A DNA stretch of 64,000 nucleotides, from contig CBDFHU010000034.1 of NCBI GenBank assembly GCA_965247375.1, positions 19,725 to 83,724 on the forward strand, given 5' to 3'. Source of the stretch: Arsenicibacter sp965247375. GTDB taxonomy: Bacteria > Bacteroidota > Bacteroidia > Cytophagales > Spirosomataceae. Under the pieces are notes generated by a model, which had not been told where the DNA came from, searched no databases, and saw nothing but the letters and a program-made list of their open reading frames with translations. The position numbers and the translations under genes were made by a program. Every line of letters starts with the position of its first letter. The first letter of the stretch is position 1. Shown here piece by piece: positions 1-8,970 of the stretch.

Positions 1-571
1 CGGTGTTGGCTTCGTCCAGCGACAGGGTACGGGTCACCAGTGGTACCGATCCGAACGTCTGCGAGAGGTAGAAAAACTGACAGGCGCGGATAAACCGTGC
101 CTCTGCGATCATCCGTTTGATTTTCGCTTCATCAACCGGTGTTTTGGCTACGTTTTCTAAAAAATAGTTGCAGCGGGCAATGCGCGAATAGCTGGCACTC
201 CAGTAGTTACCCAGGTAGGCATTAGTAGCAACCAGGTTACCGTTGGTCAGTTGGTTGATGCCCGAGTTATCGCCGCGCCGGTCATAGGCATTGTCGGTTG
301 CGACGTCGAGCATGATCAGGCCGTGATACGACCACCAGTCGGTTGCCGAAAATTCTGCCCCGGTAGCAGGAGCGGCCTGCATCTGGATATTGCCCCGGTA
401 TACGCCCGTAAGCGCGAGCAGGGCATTGTTTTCGCTCGTCCAGAACGTTTCATTAACGAAGTTGCTGAGCGGGCTTTTATCTAATTCGTCTTTGCACGAC
501 CACAGGGAGCTGGTGCCGGCCAGCAGCAGCGCGAGTGACACCGTACGTATGTTGTTTATCAGTGCTTTCAT
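1..571 (-). CDS. SusD/RagB-family outer-membrane lipoprotein (N-terminal part, cut by window edge)
   Basis: This is the surface glycan-binding partner of the SusC transporter encoded immediately upstream. Translation from the ATG at 569-571 gives a lipoprotein signal ending in a Cys (LWSCKDEL), followed by SusD-like features: NFVNETFWTSENNAL, an LTGVYRG segment, an ATDNAYDRRG motif, a WSASYSRIARCNYFLEN helix and an IAEARFIRACQFFYL helix of the TPR-like core. About 190 residues are visible; the remaining two thirds lie beyond position 1. It starts 17 bases after the SusC stop, so the two are almost certainly co-transcribed. The frame is open throughout. Family assignment is secure; the ligand is not known from sequence. 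Confidence 0.9.
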   Translation of the reverse strand, partial: MKALINNIRTVSLALLLAGTSSLWSCKDELDKSPLSNFVNETFWTSENNALLALTGVYRGNIQMQAAPATGAEFSATDWWSYHGLIMLDVATDNAYDRRGDNSGINQLTNGNLVATNAYLGNYWSASYSRIARCNYFLENVAKTPVDEAKIKRMIAEARFIRACQFFYLSQTFGSVPLVTRTLSLDEANT

Positions 572-588
572 AGCAGTAAACGATCAGG

Positions 589-3500
589 TTAGAAGGTTAC
601 GTTGAGGCCAAACGTGTAATTGGACATAATGGGATAATAGGACCCGCCCGTATTGATTTCCGGATCCCAGCCTTTGCGGTAGTTGCTCCAGAGTTTCAGA
701 TTTTCGCCGTTGGCATAGACACGTACCACCGCGATGTTCAGTTTTTTGGTCAGGGCCGACGGAATGGTGTAGCCGAACTGCACGTTTTTGAGGCGGAGGT
801 AAGACCCGTTCAATACCCAGAACGACGATGTAAGCGTGTTGTTGGTACCGGTGTTGGAAATCAGTTCCAGCCGCGGATAACCGGCATTGCGGTCAGGATT
901 GGCGGCTGTCCAGCGTTCGTCCATCTGCCACTTCTGGATATTGCCGTTCTGGAAAATAGCCCATCCTGCATAGTTATTCAGGTACCCGCTCACGCCGCCG
1001 ACACCCTGAAATAAAACGCCCAGATCAAAGCCTTTGTAGTTGGCCGTCAGGTTGATGCCGTACGTGAACTTTGGAATGGTGCTGCCCAGCAAGGTGCGGT
1101 CATACTGTGCGTCAACCTTGCCGTCCGGTTTACCCTCAGGGCCGCTGATGTCCTTGTAGCGGATATCGCCGGGCTTCGGATTCGGAGCAATGGCAGTCTG
1201 GTTGGCCCAGCTGTTGATGTCGTCCTGATTTGTAAATAACCCGTCGGCTACGTACCCATAGTACAGGTTCAGCGGATAGCCGATAAACAGGTCACTGCCG
1301 TTGCCGACCAGCCCGTTCGGCTGTTTTACGTTACCGACGCCCAGGTCAAGCACCGTATTTTTGGTATAGGTCAGGTTAGTGCCGACCGAGTAGCTGACGT
1401 CGCCGAGCTTGTGGCGGTGTTCGAGTGTAAATTCCCAGCCTTTATTTGACAGGCGCCCCGAGTTTTTCTGACCGACCGTAAACCCGAGTACCTGTGCCAC
1501 GCTGGAGGCAGGACTGACGAGAATGTCGTAGGTATACTTGTCGAAATAGGTGGCACTGACACTGAGCAGGCGCTTAAAGAAACTGGCTTCCAGCCCGACA
1601 TCGGTTGTCTGGGTTGATTCCCAGTGCAGCGTCGTGTCGGTAATGGTAGTCCGGGCCACACCGGTGTTGATGATCCCGCCAAACGGATAGTTGTAGCCCG
1701 TATTCAGCAGGTTCTGGTACGGATAATCGGATCCGATGTTCTGGTTACCCAGTGTCCCGTGAGACGCCCGGAGTTTCAGCTCATCCACCCACGTCAGGTT
1801 GTTTTTAATGAAGTTTTCCTGACCAATCCGCCACCCCACGGCCACTGACGGGAAGAGGGCATATTTCTGGTTTTTCGGGAAACGTGATGAGCCGTCAAAC
1901 CGCAGCGCGCCTTCTACCAGGTATTTGCGCTGGTAGTTGTACTGTGCCCGGCCAAAATACGATTCGAGCGCCCATTCGGTGGCACTGCCGCTGGTTGTCT
2001 GTGCGCTGGCATCACCGGCATTGATAACGGTCACCGAGTTGCCGGGCAGGTTGCTCCGGCCCAGTGCCATTGACTCGCTGAACGCCGTCTCGAACGAGTA
2101 GCCGGCCAGCGCACCAAACTCATGATCACCGATATTGGTCTTATAGTCAGCAAAGGCCTGTAGGGTCCGGTAGTTATTGCTGCTGATGGTTTCGTTGAGC
2201 GACGACGGCCCCAGGGCAATGGTGGCATTCAGCCGTTGCGCCGACAGGAAGCGGGAGCCCCGCTGGTTCAGCTGTGTATACCCGCCGAGGACGGAGAAGG
2301 TCAGATCCGGAATAATTTTGTAATCCAACCGGAGGTTTGCGCCTAAATCCGTGCTTTTGGCTTTGTAAAACGAATCGTTCTGTAAATACGAAACCGGTGT
2401 TCCCTTGTTTGACACGCCCGTACCCCAGTCGCCGTTTTTGTACCGGATCGTGTAAATCGACGGCATCCGGATGGTGTTACTGATGATCCCGCTCATGTCG
2501 TTAAAATCCAGCGTGGCCGGTGGGGCCGGCTGGTGATCTTCCGACTGAATGCCCGACAGGCGGGTGGTCAGTTTTAGTTTTTTTGACAGCTGATTGGTCA
2601 GATTTAGCCGGATGTTGTAGCGGTCAAAATTGTTGCGCTCCAGAATGCCGGCCTGTCCCAGAAAACCGAATGAGAGCAGGTACTGGGTATTGTCGGTACC
2701 ACCGGAAATGCTGAGGTTGTGGCCCGTTTGTGAGGCCTGTTTTTTGAGCGTTGAGGCGATAAAGTTGCTGTTCGGGTAATTGTCCGGGTCGGTGCCGTTC
2801 CGGAAAAGCGCGATCTGCGCGTCGGTATACGAGTTGGGAACGGCTTCATTCAGCAGCTGAGCATACTCTGCCGAGCTGACAAACTGCGGCGTAGCGGTCA
2901 TTTTCTGAATACCGACGTAGCCATTGTAGGTAATCCGCATTTTGCCTTGTTTGCCGGTTTTGGTCGTCACCAGAATGACGCCGTTGGCCGCCCGTGCCCC
3001 GTAAATGGCCGCCGAGGAGGCATCTTTCAGGACCGAAATCGACTCAACATCATTCGGGTCAACGTTATTGAACGAGTTGGCCGGAATACCGTCGATCAGG
3101 ATCAGCGGAGCCGTTGAGGCCGCAAACGACCCGACCCCGCGAATCTGGATGCTGCCGCCGCTGCTGCCCGGCTGCCCCGACCGCTGGATAACGGTTACGC
3201 CCGGTAACTGGCCTGTAAGTCCCTGCGACAGCTGGCCCACCGACCGCGTATTGATTTTTTCGCCGTTAAGCTGGGCAATCGACCCGATCACGTTGGTTTT
3301 CGACTGGGTACCGTACCCGACTACCACCACCTCATTCAGCGATTTAACATCTTTGGCCAGCTTTACCGACAGGGTAGCCTGACCATTAAGCGGGAGCTCG
3401 CGGGCGACGTAGCCAATGTAGGAGAACACCAGCGTTACGTTCGCGTCGGGCACCGACAGGGTGTATTTGCCGGTGGCATCGGTGACGGTCCCGTTACTGG

Positions 3501-4020
3501 TGCCTTTCACGATAATACTGGCGCCTGGCAATACCTGACCGTCTTCATCGGTGACGGTCCCGCTAACCTGCACGGCGCGGGCTTCCTGTACGGCTGCCGG
3601 TACCGGACTCACCTGCCCCGATTCTGTACTGCCCGGCTTCGGCTGGCGCCGGTCGCGTTCGGCAAAAATAAGGTAAAAGCCGGTCCGGAGTTTTTCGTAC
3701 CGCAGACCCAGCGGTGACAGCAGGGAGGTCAGACTGGCCTCTAATTCGGTTTCCTGCCGCGTTTTCATCGCCGGAGCGCCCGATTTAATCGTTTTGCCTT
3801 CCAGCAGATCGCTGTCATAATTGATACTAACCCCATAATGACTCCCCAGTTGCGACAACACGGTAGTCAGTGATTTCACCGCTTTCTGACGTGGCTGCTC
3901 TGTGCTGACCAATGCGGCTGCCTTCTGAAAGGCTACCGGTTGAGCCTCCTCCGCATGCGCACCGGTTATGGCGAATGCCATGAATAGCCAGGTGCTTTTT
4001 CTACAGGTAAAGTTTCTCAT
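589..4020 (-). CDS. SusC/RagA-family TonB-dependent outer-membrane transporter with N-terminal STN domain
   Basis: 1143 residues. After a signal peptide, residues of about 50-125 form a secretin/TonB short N-terminal (STN) domain (VLSQLGSHYGVSINYDSDLL, then SLLSPLGLRYEKL). A carboxypeptidase-regulatory-like beta domain follows at about 150-235 (VSGTVTDEDGQVLPGASI), then a TonB-box-like EVVVVGYGTQ, the plug (IQIRGVGSFAAS; IYGARAANGVILVTTK) and a 22-strand-type barrel ending in Phe (TFGLNVTF). It would import oligosaccharides or similar ligands across the outer membrane with its SusD partner. STN domains are the part that signals occupancy to a periplasmic FecR anti-sigma domain, and a FecR gene lies just upstream (27-base gap). 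The order FecR-SusC-SusD indicates one operon. The substrate is unknown; neighbouring sugar genes suggest a hexose-containing glycan. Confidence 0.95.
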   Translation of the reverse strand: MRNFTCRKSTWLFMAFAITGAHAEEAQPVAFQKAAALVSTEQPRQKAVKSLTTVLSQLGSHYGVSINYDSDLLEGKTIKSGAPAMKTRQETELEASLTSLLSPLGLRYEKLRTGFYLIFAERDRRQPKPGSTESGQVSPVPAAVQEARAVQVSGTVTDEDGQVLPGASIIVKGTSNGTVTDATGKYTLSVPDANVTLVFSYIGYVARELPLNGQATLSVKLAKDVKSLNEVVVVGYGTQSKTNVIGSIAQLNGEKINTRSVGQLSQGLTGQLPGVTVIQRSGQPGSSGGSIQIRGVGSFAASTAPLILIDGIPANSFNNVDPNDVESISVLKDASSAAIYGARAANGVILVTTKTGKQGKMRITYNGYVGIQKMTATPQFVSSAEYAQLLNEAVPNSYTDAQIALFRNGTDPDNYPNSNFIASTLKKQASQTGHNLSISGGTDNTQYLLSFGFLGQAGILERNNFDRYNIRLNLTNQLSKKLKLTTRLSGIQSEDHQPAPPATLDFNDMSGIISNTIRMPSIYTIRYKNGDWGTGVSNKGTPVSYLQNDSFYKAKSTDLGANLRLDYKIIPDLTFSVLGGYTQLNQRGSRFLSAQRLNATIALGPSSLNETISSNNYRTLQAFADYKTNIGDHEFGALAGYSFETAFSESMALGRSNLPGNSVTVINAGDASAQTTSGSATEWALESYFGRAQYNYQRKYLVEGALRFDGSSRFPKNQKYALFPSVAVGWRIGQENFIKNNLTWVDELKLRASHGTLGNQNIGSDYPYQNLLNTGYNYPFGGIINTGVARTTITDTTLHWESTQTTDVGLEASFFKRLLSVSATYFDKYTYDILVSPASSVAQVLGFTVGQKNSGRLSNKGWEFTLEHRHKLGDVSYSVGTNLTYTKNTVLDLGVGNVKQPNGLVGNGSDLFIGYPLNLYYGYVADGLFTNQDDINSWANQTAIAPNPKPGDIRYKDISGPEGKPDGKVDAQYDRTLLGSTIPKFTYGINLTANYKGFDLGVLFQGVGGVSGYLNNYAGWAIFQNGNIQKWQMDERWTAANPDRNAGYPRLELISNTGTNNTLTSSFWVLNGSYLRLKNVQFGYTIPSALTKKLNIAVVRVYANGENLKLWSNYRKGWDPEINTGGSYYPIMSNYTFGLNVTF

Positions 4021-4047
4021 AACTATTACAAGGTATACAAGATGGAT

Positions 4048-5133
4048 TTAGTAGACTATTTCTCTTTTGCTATATACAAGCCGCTGATCACCCGTGTCAT
4101 GCCCGGTTATCGGGGCGAAATAGTTACCTGATTGTTTTTGTTTTGAAATATTCAGACTGTACAGTTTACTCAATGTCATGAGCAGAAGATCAGGCTGTTG
4201 TGACGGCACACTGCCTGAAAACCGTTTTTCCGGTAATGCCGGATCCGTAAAAGTGACCGTATACCCGTAGGTTTCTTCAAGTTGCGTAGCAATCTCCCCT
4301 AACGTGGTTTTACGGAAAACCAGTTGATTGGACTGCCACGAGGTAAACGAGGCCGGATCAACGGAGCGAACGCGCACCGGCGCTGACTCGCCGACATCGG
4401 CCAGTTCGCCGGGTTTCAGGAACACCTGCTGATCGCGGCGGCCTGTCTGTTGAACCAGCAGATTCACCTTGCCCGATTCCAGGACAACCTGCGACCGTTT
4501 TTTGCGGTGCTTCACGTTAAACACCGTACCGACAACTTCTACCGTGACGGGTTTTGCGTGTACACTGAATCTGGCCTGTCCGGTGCCTTTTTTCTCCTGC
4601 ACGCGGAAATAGGCTTCGCCGTCGAGCCAGACCTCACGGGGCTTGTCAGTGTCCCAGGTAGCCGGAAATGACAAATGCGAATTTGCGTTCAGGGTTACGA
4701 CGGACCCGTCGGGTAGTGACAGTGTTTTTGTTTCTCCATAGCGGGTTGAGATGATTCTAATTGCTTCAGGACGAGTATAATGATAGGCGGCGTAAGCCAG
4801 CAGGAGCAGGCCCGATACGGCGGCGGCAATCCGGAACGTACTGCGTTGGCGGAAGGACTGCCGGTGCACAACGGGTTCCGCCGTTTTTTTTGCCTGGATT
4901 TGCTGCCAGACTTCGATCATGGCCTGGTTAGCTACATAGTCGGTGCCGAAGCGAAGGGCAAGGATCAGCTGCCGGGCCTCCTGAAGAGTTGCCCTTTGGT
5001 CGGGATGAGCGGCCAGCCAGTCTTCCCAAAACGCCGTTGTATCGGCGTCCGGGTCGATTACCCATTTCTGAAATGACGGGTCCTTAACGAAACCGGTGAC
5101 TGTGCTGTGCTGAAAATCCATACCAACGGGCAT
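4048..5133 (-). CDS. FecR-family anti-sigma factor / signal transducer
   Basis: 361 residues. An N-terminal cytoplasmic segment (about 1-100) is followed by one membrane helix (about 102-120; AAAVSGLLLLAYAAYHY), a periplasmic FecR domain (TLSLPDGSVVTLNANSHL; VWLDGEAYFRV; VEVVGTVFNVK; LESGKVNLL) and a C-terminal DUF4974 region (LGEIATQLEETYGYTVTF). In known systems FecR holds an ECF sigma factor until an STN-bearing receptor reports ligand. The receptor follows directly, but no ECF sigma gene lies next to it; the upstream neighbour is manA on the same strand. Codon 5 is also ATG (position 5121) and could be the true start. Confidence 0.92.
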   Translation of the reverse strand: MPVGMDFQHSTVTGFVKDPSFQKWVIDPDADTTAFWEDWLAAHPDQRATLQEARQLILALRFGTDYVANQAMIEVWQQIQAKKTAEPVVHRQSFRQRSTFRIAAAVSGLLLLAYAAYHYTRPEAIRIISTRYGETKTLSLPDGSVVTLNANSHLSFPATWDTDKPREVWLDGEAYFRVQEKKGTGQARFSVHAKPVTVEVVGTVFNVKHRKKRSQVVLESGKVNLLVQQTGRRDQQVFLKPGELADVGESAPVRVRSVDPASFTSWQSNQLVFRKTTLGEIATQLEETYGYTVTFTDPALPEKRFSGSVPSQQPDLLLMTLSKLYSLNISKQKQSGNYFAPITGHDTGDQRLVYSKREIVY

Positions 5134-5300
5134 TCCATAGCGGTCTGCTCATGGATAAGACAAACACTATGACCGGATCTCATCGGTTTTATTGAAAAAA
5201 ATCAAAAAAAAATTCTATTACTGCGGATAGCCGACCTAATGGATAGAGTTGTGCATTGAATAGAGAGCAGGCTATGAGCGTCTGATAGTGGCAACACCCC

Positions 5301-5343
5301 AATAAAAAAGCCAGCCGGTATCCTTAAGGATACTGACTGGCTG
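5301..5343 (-). terminator. Rho-independent terminator after manA
   Basis: Read on the minus strand, a hairpin at 5309-5342 with a TTAA loop (stem AGCCAGTCAGTATCC against GGATACCGGCTGGCT) is followed at once by TTTTTTATT. It lies 25 bases past the manA stop, so it separates manA from the FecR operon downstream. Confidence 0.85.
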
Positions 5344-5367
5344 ATTTTTGCCCAAACAGGGTGATGA

Positions 5368-6345
5368 TCAGGGTACGTAGCTTTCCAGCAGCGTCATGTC
5401 GCCTTCCGGAATCAGAGTGATTTGTTGTACGTCGGCCGGAATCAGGGCGCACTCACCGGTTTTCAGGTTGAGGCTGTACCCTTGTTCGGTCTGGATCTGC
5501 ACGCCGCCGCCAACACACACCAGAATGACAAATGAGTTAATGTCTGTATAGTCGTGCAGCACTTCCTGATCGAAATTCAGGACGTTGGTCACGAAATAAT
5601 CACATGCCACGGCGTTAACGCTCTTGTTCTGCACTTTTTCGTACTGCGTTTTGTATTCGCCGTAGTAGTGGTAATCAATCGCATCGACAGCCTGTTCGGT
5701 ATGCAGCTCGCGTTTCTGGCCTTTGTCGTCGGTACGGTCGAAGTCATAAATCCGGTACGTGATGTCGGATGTTTGCTGGATTTCGGCCAGCAGCAGGCCT
5801 TTGCCAATGTAATGTACCCGACCCGCAGGTAGGAAAAATACATCGCCCGGTTTGGCCGGTTCAATATTCAGGATGTCCTGAATCGTGTTGTCTTCGACGG
5901 CTTTTACGTATTCGTCCTTCGTAACCTCCCGATTGAACCCCGAATTCAGTGTGGCGCCTTCGTCGGCCTGAATGATGTACCACATTTCGGTTTTGCCGAA
6001 GCTGTTGTGGCGTTCTTTGGCCAGTGCGTCGTTCGGGTGCACCTGAATTGACAGGTCGTCGTTGGCGTCGATAAACTTAACCAGCAACGGGAAGGTGTTG
6101 CCGAACCGTTCGTACACGTGTTTACCGACAAGCTGATCCTGATAGGTTTCGAGCAGTTCCTGAAGGCTTTTGCCGGCCAGTTCGCCGTCTTTTACAATGG
6201 ACACATTGCCGTCGACGCCCGAAATTTCCCAGGTCTCCCCGCAGTTAGGCAGGGGAGAAAAATCTTTACCGAGAATCGTGTTGATTTTGTTGCCACCCCA
6301 GATTTTGTCCTTGTAGATGGTCTTAAACGTAAGCGGATACAACAT
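5368..6345 (-). CDS. manA: Mannose-6-phosphate isomerase, class I
   Basis: Interconverts mannose 6-phosphate and fructose 6-phosphate in the cytoplasm; a zinc-dependent cupin. The zinc-site motifs are visible: QVHPND, KTEMWYII, and GDVFFLPAGRVHYIG, followed by the conserved EIQQTSDITYRIYDFDR. I chose the ATG at 6343-6345 (MLYPLTFK, 325 residues) because class I enzymes of this short Bacillus/Bacteroidota type begin with this motif; an ATG 33 bases upstream would add an unconserved tail. It is followed by its own terminator. It lies between a SusCD/FecR operon and a GH5-like hydrolase and would bring released mannose into glycolysis; the gene also serves cell-envelope sugar synthesis generally. 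Confidence 0.93.
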   Translation of the reverse strand: MLYPLTFKTIYKDKIWGGNKINTILGKDFSPLPNCGETWEISGVDGNVSIVKDGELAGKSLQELLETYQDQLVGKHVYERFGNTFPLLVKFIDANDDLSIQVHPNDALAKERHNSFGKTEMWYIIQADEGATLNSGFNREVTKDEYVKAVEDNTIQDILNIEPAKPGDVFFLPAGRVHYIGKGLLLAEIQQTSDITYRIYDFDRTDDKGQKRELHTEQAVDAIDYHYYGEYKTQYEKVQNKSVNAVACDYFVTNVLNFDQEVLHDYTDINSFVILVCVGGGVQIQTEQGYSLNLKTGECALIPADVQQITLIPEGDMTLLESYVP

Positions 6346-6509
6346 AACGTATGGACGTTGAGTAAATGGATCGCTCAACTAACCGGCAAATTAAACGGAT
6401 TGTTGATGAATTAGGGCGGAATTTCGACCGATAAGGCCAAATTAGACAGGTTTACGGGGCGAACCGGATGCAAAAACACCCCGTCCGCCCCGTATCGATG
6501 GTCTCAGCT

Positions 6510-7643
6510 TTATTTACCCATTGCCTGCTTGATGGCAGCAACCTCGGCCGGATCATACGGCGAACCATCCGGACGCAGAATCTCGTGGTGCCATACCGCC
6601 GGCTCGCGGTTTACATAAGGCTTCTGCCAGCTGTCCCACGGCAGGTTGGTCTGTGTTTTACCGGCCACGAAGCCCCAGCAGATCATGCCTACTTTTTCGC
6701 GTTTGGCAACTGGCATGTGTGTCTGGAATTTACTACCCGCACCCCGTGCCATAAACTCCGTACAGATCACCGGGCGGCCCAGTTTCTTCAGGTCTTTGAT
6801 CGACTTTTCGAATGCCGGCAGTTCCATGTAGTTATGGAACGTGATGATGTCCGAATTTTCGAACTGAACTTTTTCCATGGCCGACCATTTTGCCGGATTG
6901 CCCCAATCGTGGCCAGCCCACAGAATCCAGACGCCCGATGTCAGCGGTTGCGTCGGACCGGCGGCACGTGCCCAGCGGAATACGTCCGGCAATAAACGCG
7001 TTACAATCTCCGGCTTGCCTTTCGGCTCCTGCTTCAGGTTTTCGTCGCCGTAGCTGTTGTTATTGGTGTTATCCGGTTCGTTCCACAGGTCCCATAACAG
7101 GATACGCTGGTCGTTTTTAAATGCGCCGATTACGCCTTTTACGTAGGCTTCCAGACGCGGATACTGCGATACATCGGTCAGTGCGGCAGCGCCGGGGCTT
7201 TGCAGCCAGCCGGAGTTGTGAATGCCTGGCTGCGGATCACGCTGCTTGCCCAGTTTCGGATATGGGTCCCAGCAAGAGTCGAATAATACGAGCATCGGCC
7301 GGATTTTGTGCTTCTGGCAAATGGTCAGAAACTGATCAAGGCGTTTTTTGAAGCCTTCCGGGTCCTGCTGCCACAGCATATCGTGCAAAAAGACACGGAG
7401 CGTGTTCACCCCCATTGCCTCGGCCCAACCCAGCTCCTTGTCGATGGTTTTCGGGTCAAACGTTTCGGCCTGGAACATCTCCAGCTCATTAATGGCGTTG
7501 GCCGGGTTGTAGTTCGGGCCGAACAGGAACGGCTGTTTCGCGTACCAGGCATTGGCTTTTTCAGCCGTCCAGCGACCTTGCTGGGCGTAGGTTTGGGATA
7601 GGGTCAGGCATACAAATGCCAGTAAAAGCAATATGCGTTTCAT
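6510..7643 (-). CDS. Exported glycoside hydrolase, family 5-like (mannanase/cellulase fold)
   Basis: 377 residues with a clear signal peptide (MKRILLLLAFVCLTLSQTYAQ). The TIM-barrel glycosidase signatures are present: FGPNYNPANAI near the start, GVNTLRVFLHD on an early strand, the acid/base Glu in LWDLWNEPD (about Glu189), and the candidate nucleophile Glu in PVICTEFMARG (about Glu296). It probably cleaves beta-linked glycans in the periplasm or outside the cell. Close homologues are usually named '1,4-beta-xylanase' or 'cellulase', but the true specificity cannot be read from sequence. The gene is followed on the minus strand by manA. A long imperfect palindrome separates it from galM upstream. 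Confidence 0.8.
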   Translation of the reverse strand: MKRILLLLAFVCLTLSQTYAQQGRWTAEKANAWYAKQPFLFGPNYNPANAINELEMFQAETFDPKTIDKELGWAEAMGVNTLRVFLHDMLWQQDPEGFKKRLDQFLTICQKHKIRPMLVLFDSCWDPYPKLGKQRDPQPGIHNSGWLQSPGAAALTDVSQYPRLEAYVKGVIGAFKNDQRILLWDLWNEPDNTNNNSYGDENLKQEPKGKPEIVTRLLPDVFRWARAAGPTQPLTSGVWILWAGHDWGNPAKWSAMEKVQFENSDIITFHNYMELPAFEKSIKDLKKLGRPVICTEFMARGAGSKFQTHMPVAKREKVGMICWGFVAGKTQTNLPWDSWQKPYVNREPAVWHHEILRPDGSPYDPAEVAAIKQAMGK

Positions 7644-7662
7644 AAAAGGGAAAAAGGGTTAA

Positions 7663-7739
7663 AACCACGGAGTGGCGCAGCGTGACGGCACGGAGTAACA
7701 CAGCGTTTTCAAGGTAGTGCGCTGCGCTACTCCGTGGTT
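7663..7739. repeat. Long intergenic inverted repeat of the ACCACGGAG type
   Basis: Left arm 7663-7682 (AACCACGGAGTGGCGCAGCG) and right arm 7720-7739 are reverse complements with one mismatch in 20. The 37-base loop repeats the element again (GGCACGGAGTAACACAG). It fills the gap between galM and the GH5-like gene. No U-tract follows, so it does not look like a simple terminator. ACCACGGAG/ACACGGAG strings are common dispersed intergenic repeats in many bacterial genomes. Confidence 0.7.
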
Positions 7740-7749
7740 AAAAACTTAT

Positions 7750-8934
7750 TTACTTAACTACAGAGAACTGATACACAGACGTCTGACGATAGGTCTGGCC
7801 TGGTTTCAGGATTGTTGTCGGGTACGATGATTTGTTCGGCGAATCCGGATAGTGCTGCGTTTCCAGACACAATGCCTCGCGGTAGTTAAACGGCTTGCCG
7901 TACTTGCCGGTGTCTTTGCCACCCATGAAGTTCCCGCCGTAGAACTGAATAGCCGGTTCGGTCGTCATTACGTCCATTTTGATGCCCGACTGGTCACCGA
8001 TTACTTCGGCGGCTTTGGTCATGCCGTTGCCGGTTTTGTTGAGCACAAAGTTATGATCGTAGCCACCGCCGAATTTCAGCTGTTCATTCTGCTCATTAAT
8101 GCGGGCACCGATGGCGGTAGACTTACGGAAGTCGAACGGCGTACCGGCCACAGGAGCCGGATCACCCATCGGAATCAGCGTCGAGTCAACCGGCGAGTAA
8201 CGGTCGGCAAACAGGGTCAGCTGATGGTTGTTGATGGTGCCCGAGCCTTCGCCGTTGAGGTTGAAGAACGCGTGGTTGGTCAGGTTAACCGGCGTATTTT
8301 TGTCGGTTGTGGCCGTGTAATCAATCTTCAGACCGTTATCGTCGGTTAGTGAATAAACCACTTTCACCGTCAGATTGCCCGGATAGCCTTCCTCCCCGTC
8401 TTTGGAGACGTAGCTCAGCTCCAGGGTTTTATCATCGATTTGTTTGGCATCCCACACCCGTGTATGGAAACCGCCGGGGCCGCCGTGCAGGTGGTTGGCG
8501 CCGTTGTTGGTCGCCAGCGTGTATTCCTTACCGTCGAGGGTAAAATGCCCTTTGGCAATCCGGTTACCAAACCGGCCGATGATCGGGCCATAGAACACCT
8601 CGGCAGCGCTCTGGTAGTCACCGACTTTGTTGAATCCGATCACAACGTCGGTTGGTTTGCCGTTTTTGTCCGGTACGAGCAGCCCGACAATCCGGCCGCC
8701 ATAGTTGGTGATGGCTACCTGTATGTCCTTGTTTTTCAGAACATACAAGGCGGTTTTCTTACCGTCAATGTCACTTTCGAAATTCTTTGCGTCCGGTAGT
8801 TGTGCAGAGGTCAAGGCAGTGCTGGTTTGGGTTGAGTCGGCCGAGGCCGTTTCTTCCTTGGTTTTGTTAGAGGACTGGCAACCGCTTATGTACAGCATCG
8901 CGGCCAGTGCCATCGGGACAATTAGTTTTTGCAT
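7750..8934 (-). CDS. galM: Aldose 1-epimerase (galactose mutarotase), lipoprotein
   Basis: Converts alpha- and beta-anomers of galactose and other aldoses. The start at 8934 gives a lipoprotein signal (MQKLIVPMALAAMLYISGC) and 394 residues; a further ATG upstream (8970) would bury that signal. GalM motifs are all present: NRIAKGHFTLDGKEY, NNGANHLHGG (substrate His), NLTNHAFFNL (catalytic His), GGYDHNFVLN, and ALCLETQHYPDSPN (catalytic Glu). A membrane-anchored periplasmic location fits a role in processing sugars entering through the outer membrane, upstream of an inner-membrane transporter not seen here. Confidence 0.92.
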   Translation of the reverse strand: MQKLIVPMALAAMLYISGCQSSNKTKEETASADSTQTSTALTSAQLPDAKNFESDIDGKKTALYVLKNKDIQVAITNYGGRIVGLLVPDKNGKPTDVVIGFNKVGDYQSAAEVFYGPIIGRFGNRIAKGHFTLDGKEYTLATNNGANHLHGGPGGFHTRVWDAKQIDDKTLELSYVSKDGEEGYPGNLTVKVVYSLTDDNGLKIDYTATTDKNTPVNLTNHAFFNLNGEGSGTINNHQLTLFADRYSPVDSTLIPMGDPAPVAGTPFDFRKSTAIGARINEQNEQLKFGGGYDHNFVLNKTGNGMTKAAEVIGDQSGIKMDVMTTEPAIQFYGGNFMGGKDTGKYGKPFNYREALCLETQHYPDSPNKSSYPTTILKPGQTYRQTSVYQFSVVK

Positions 8935-8970
8935 TGGGTTTAGTATTAATCGGATGTATAGTTTGCGCAA

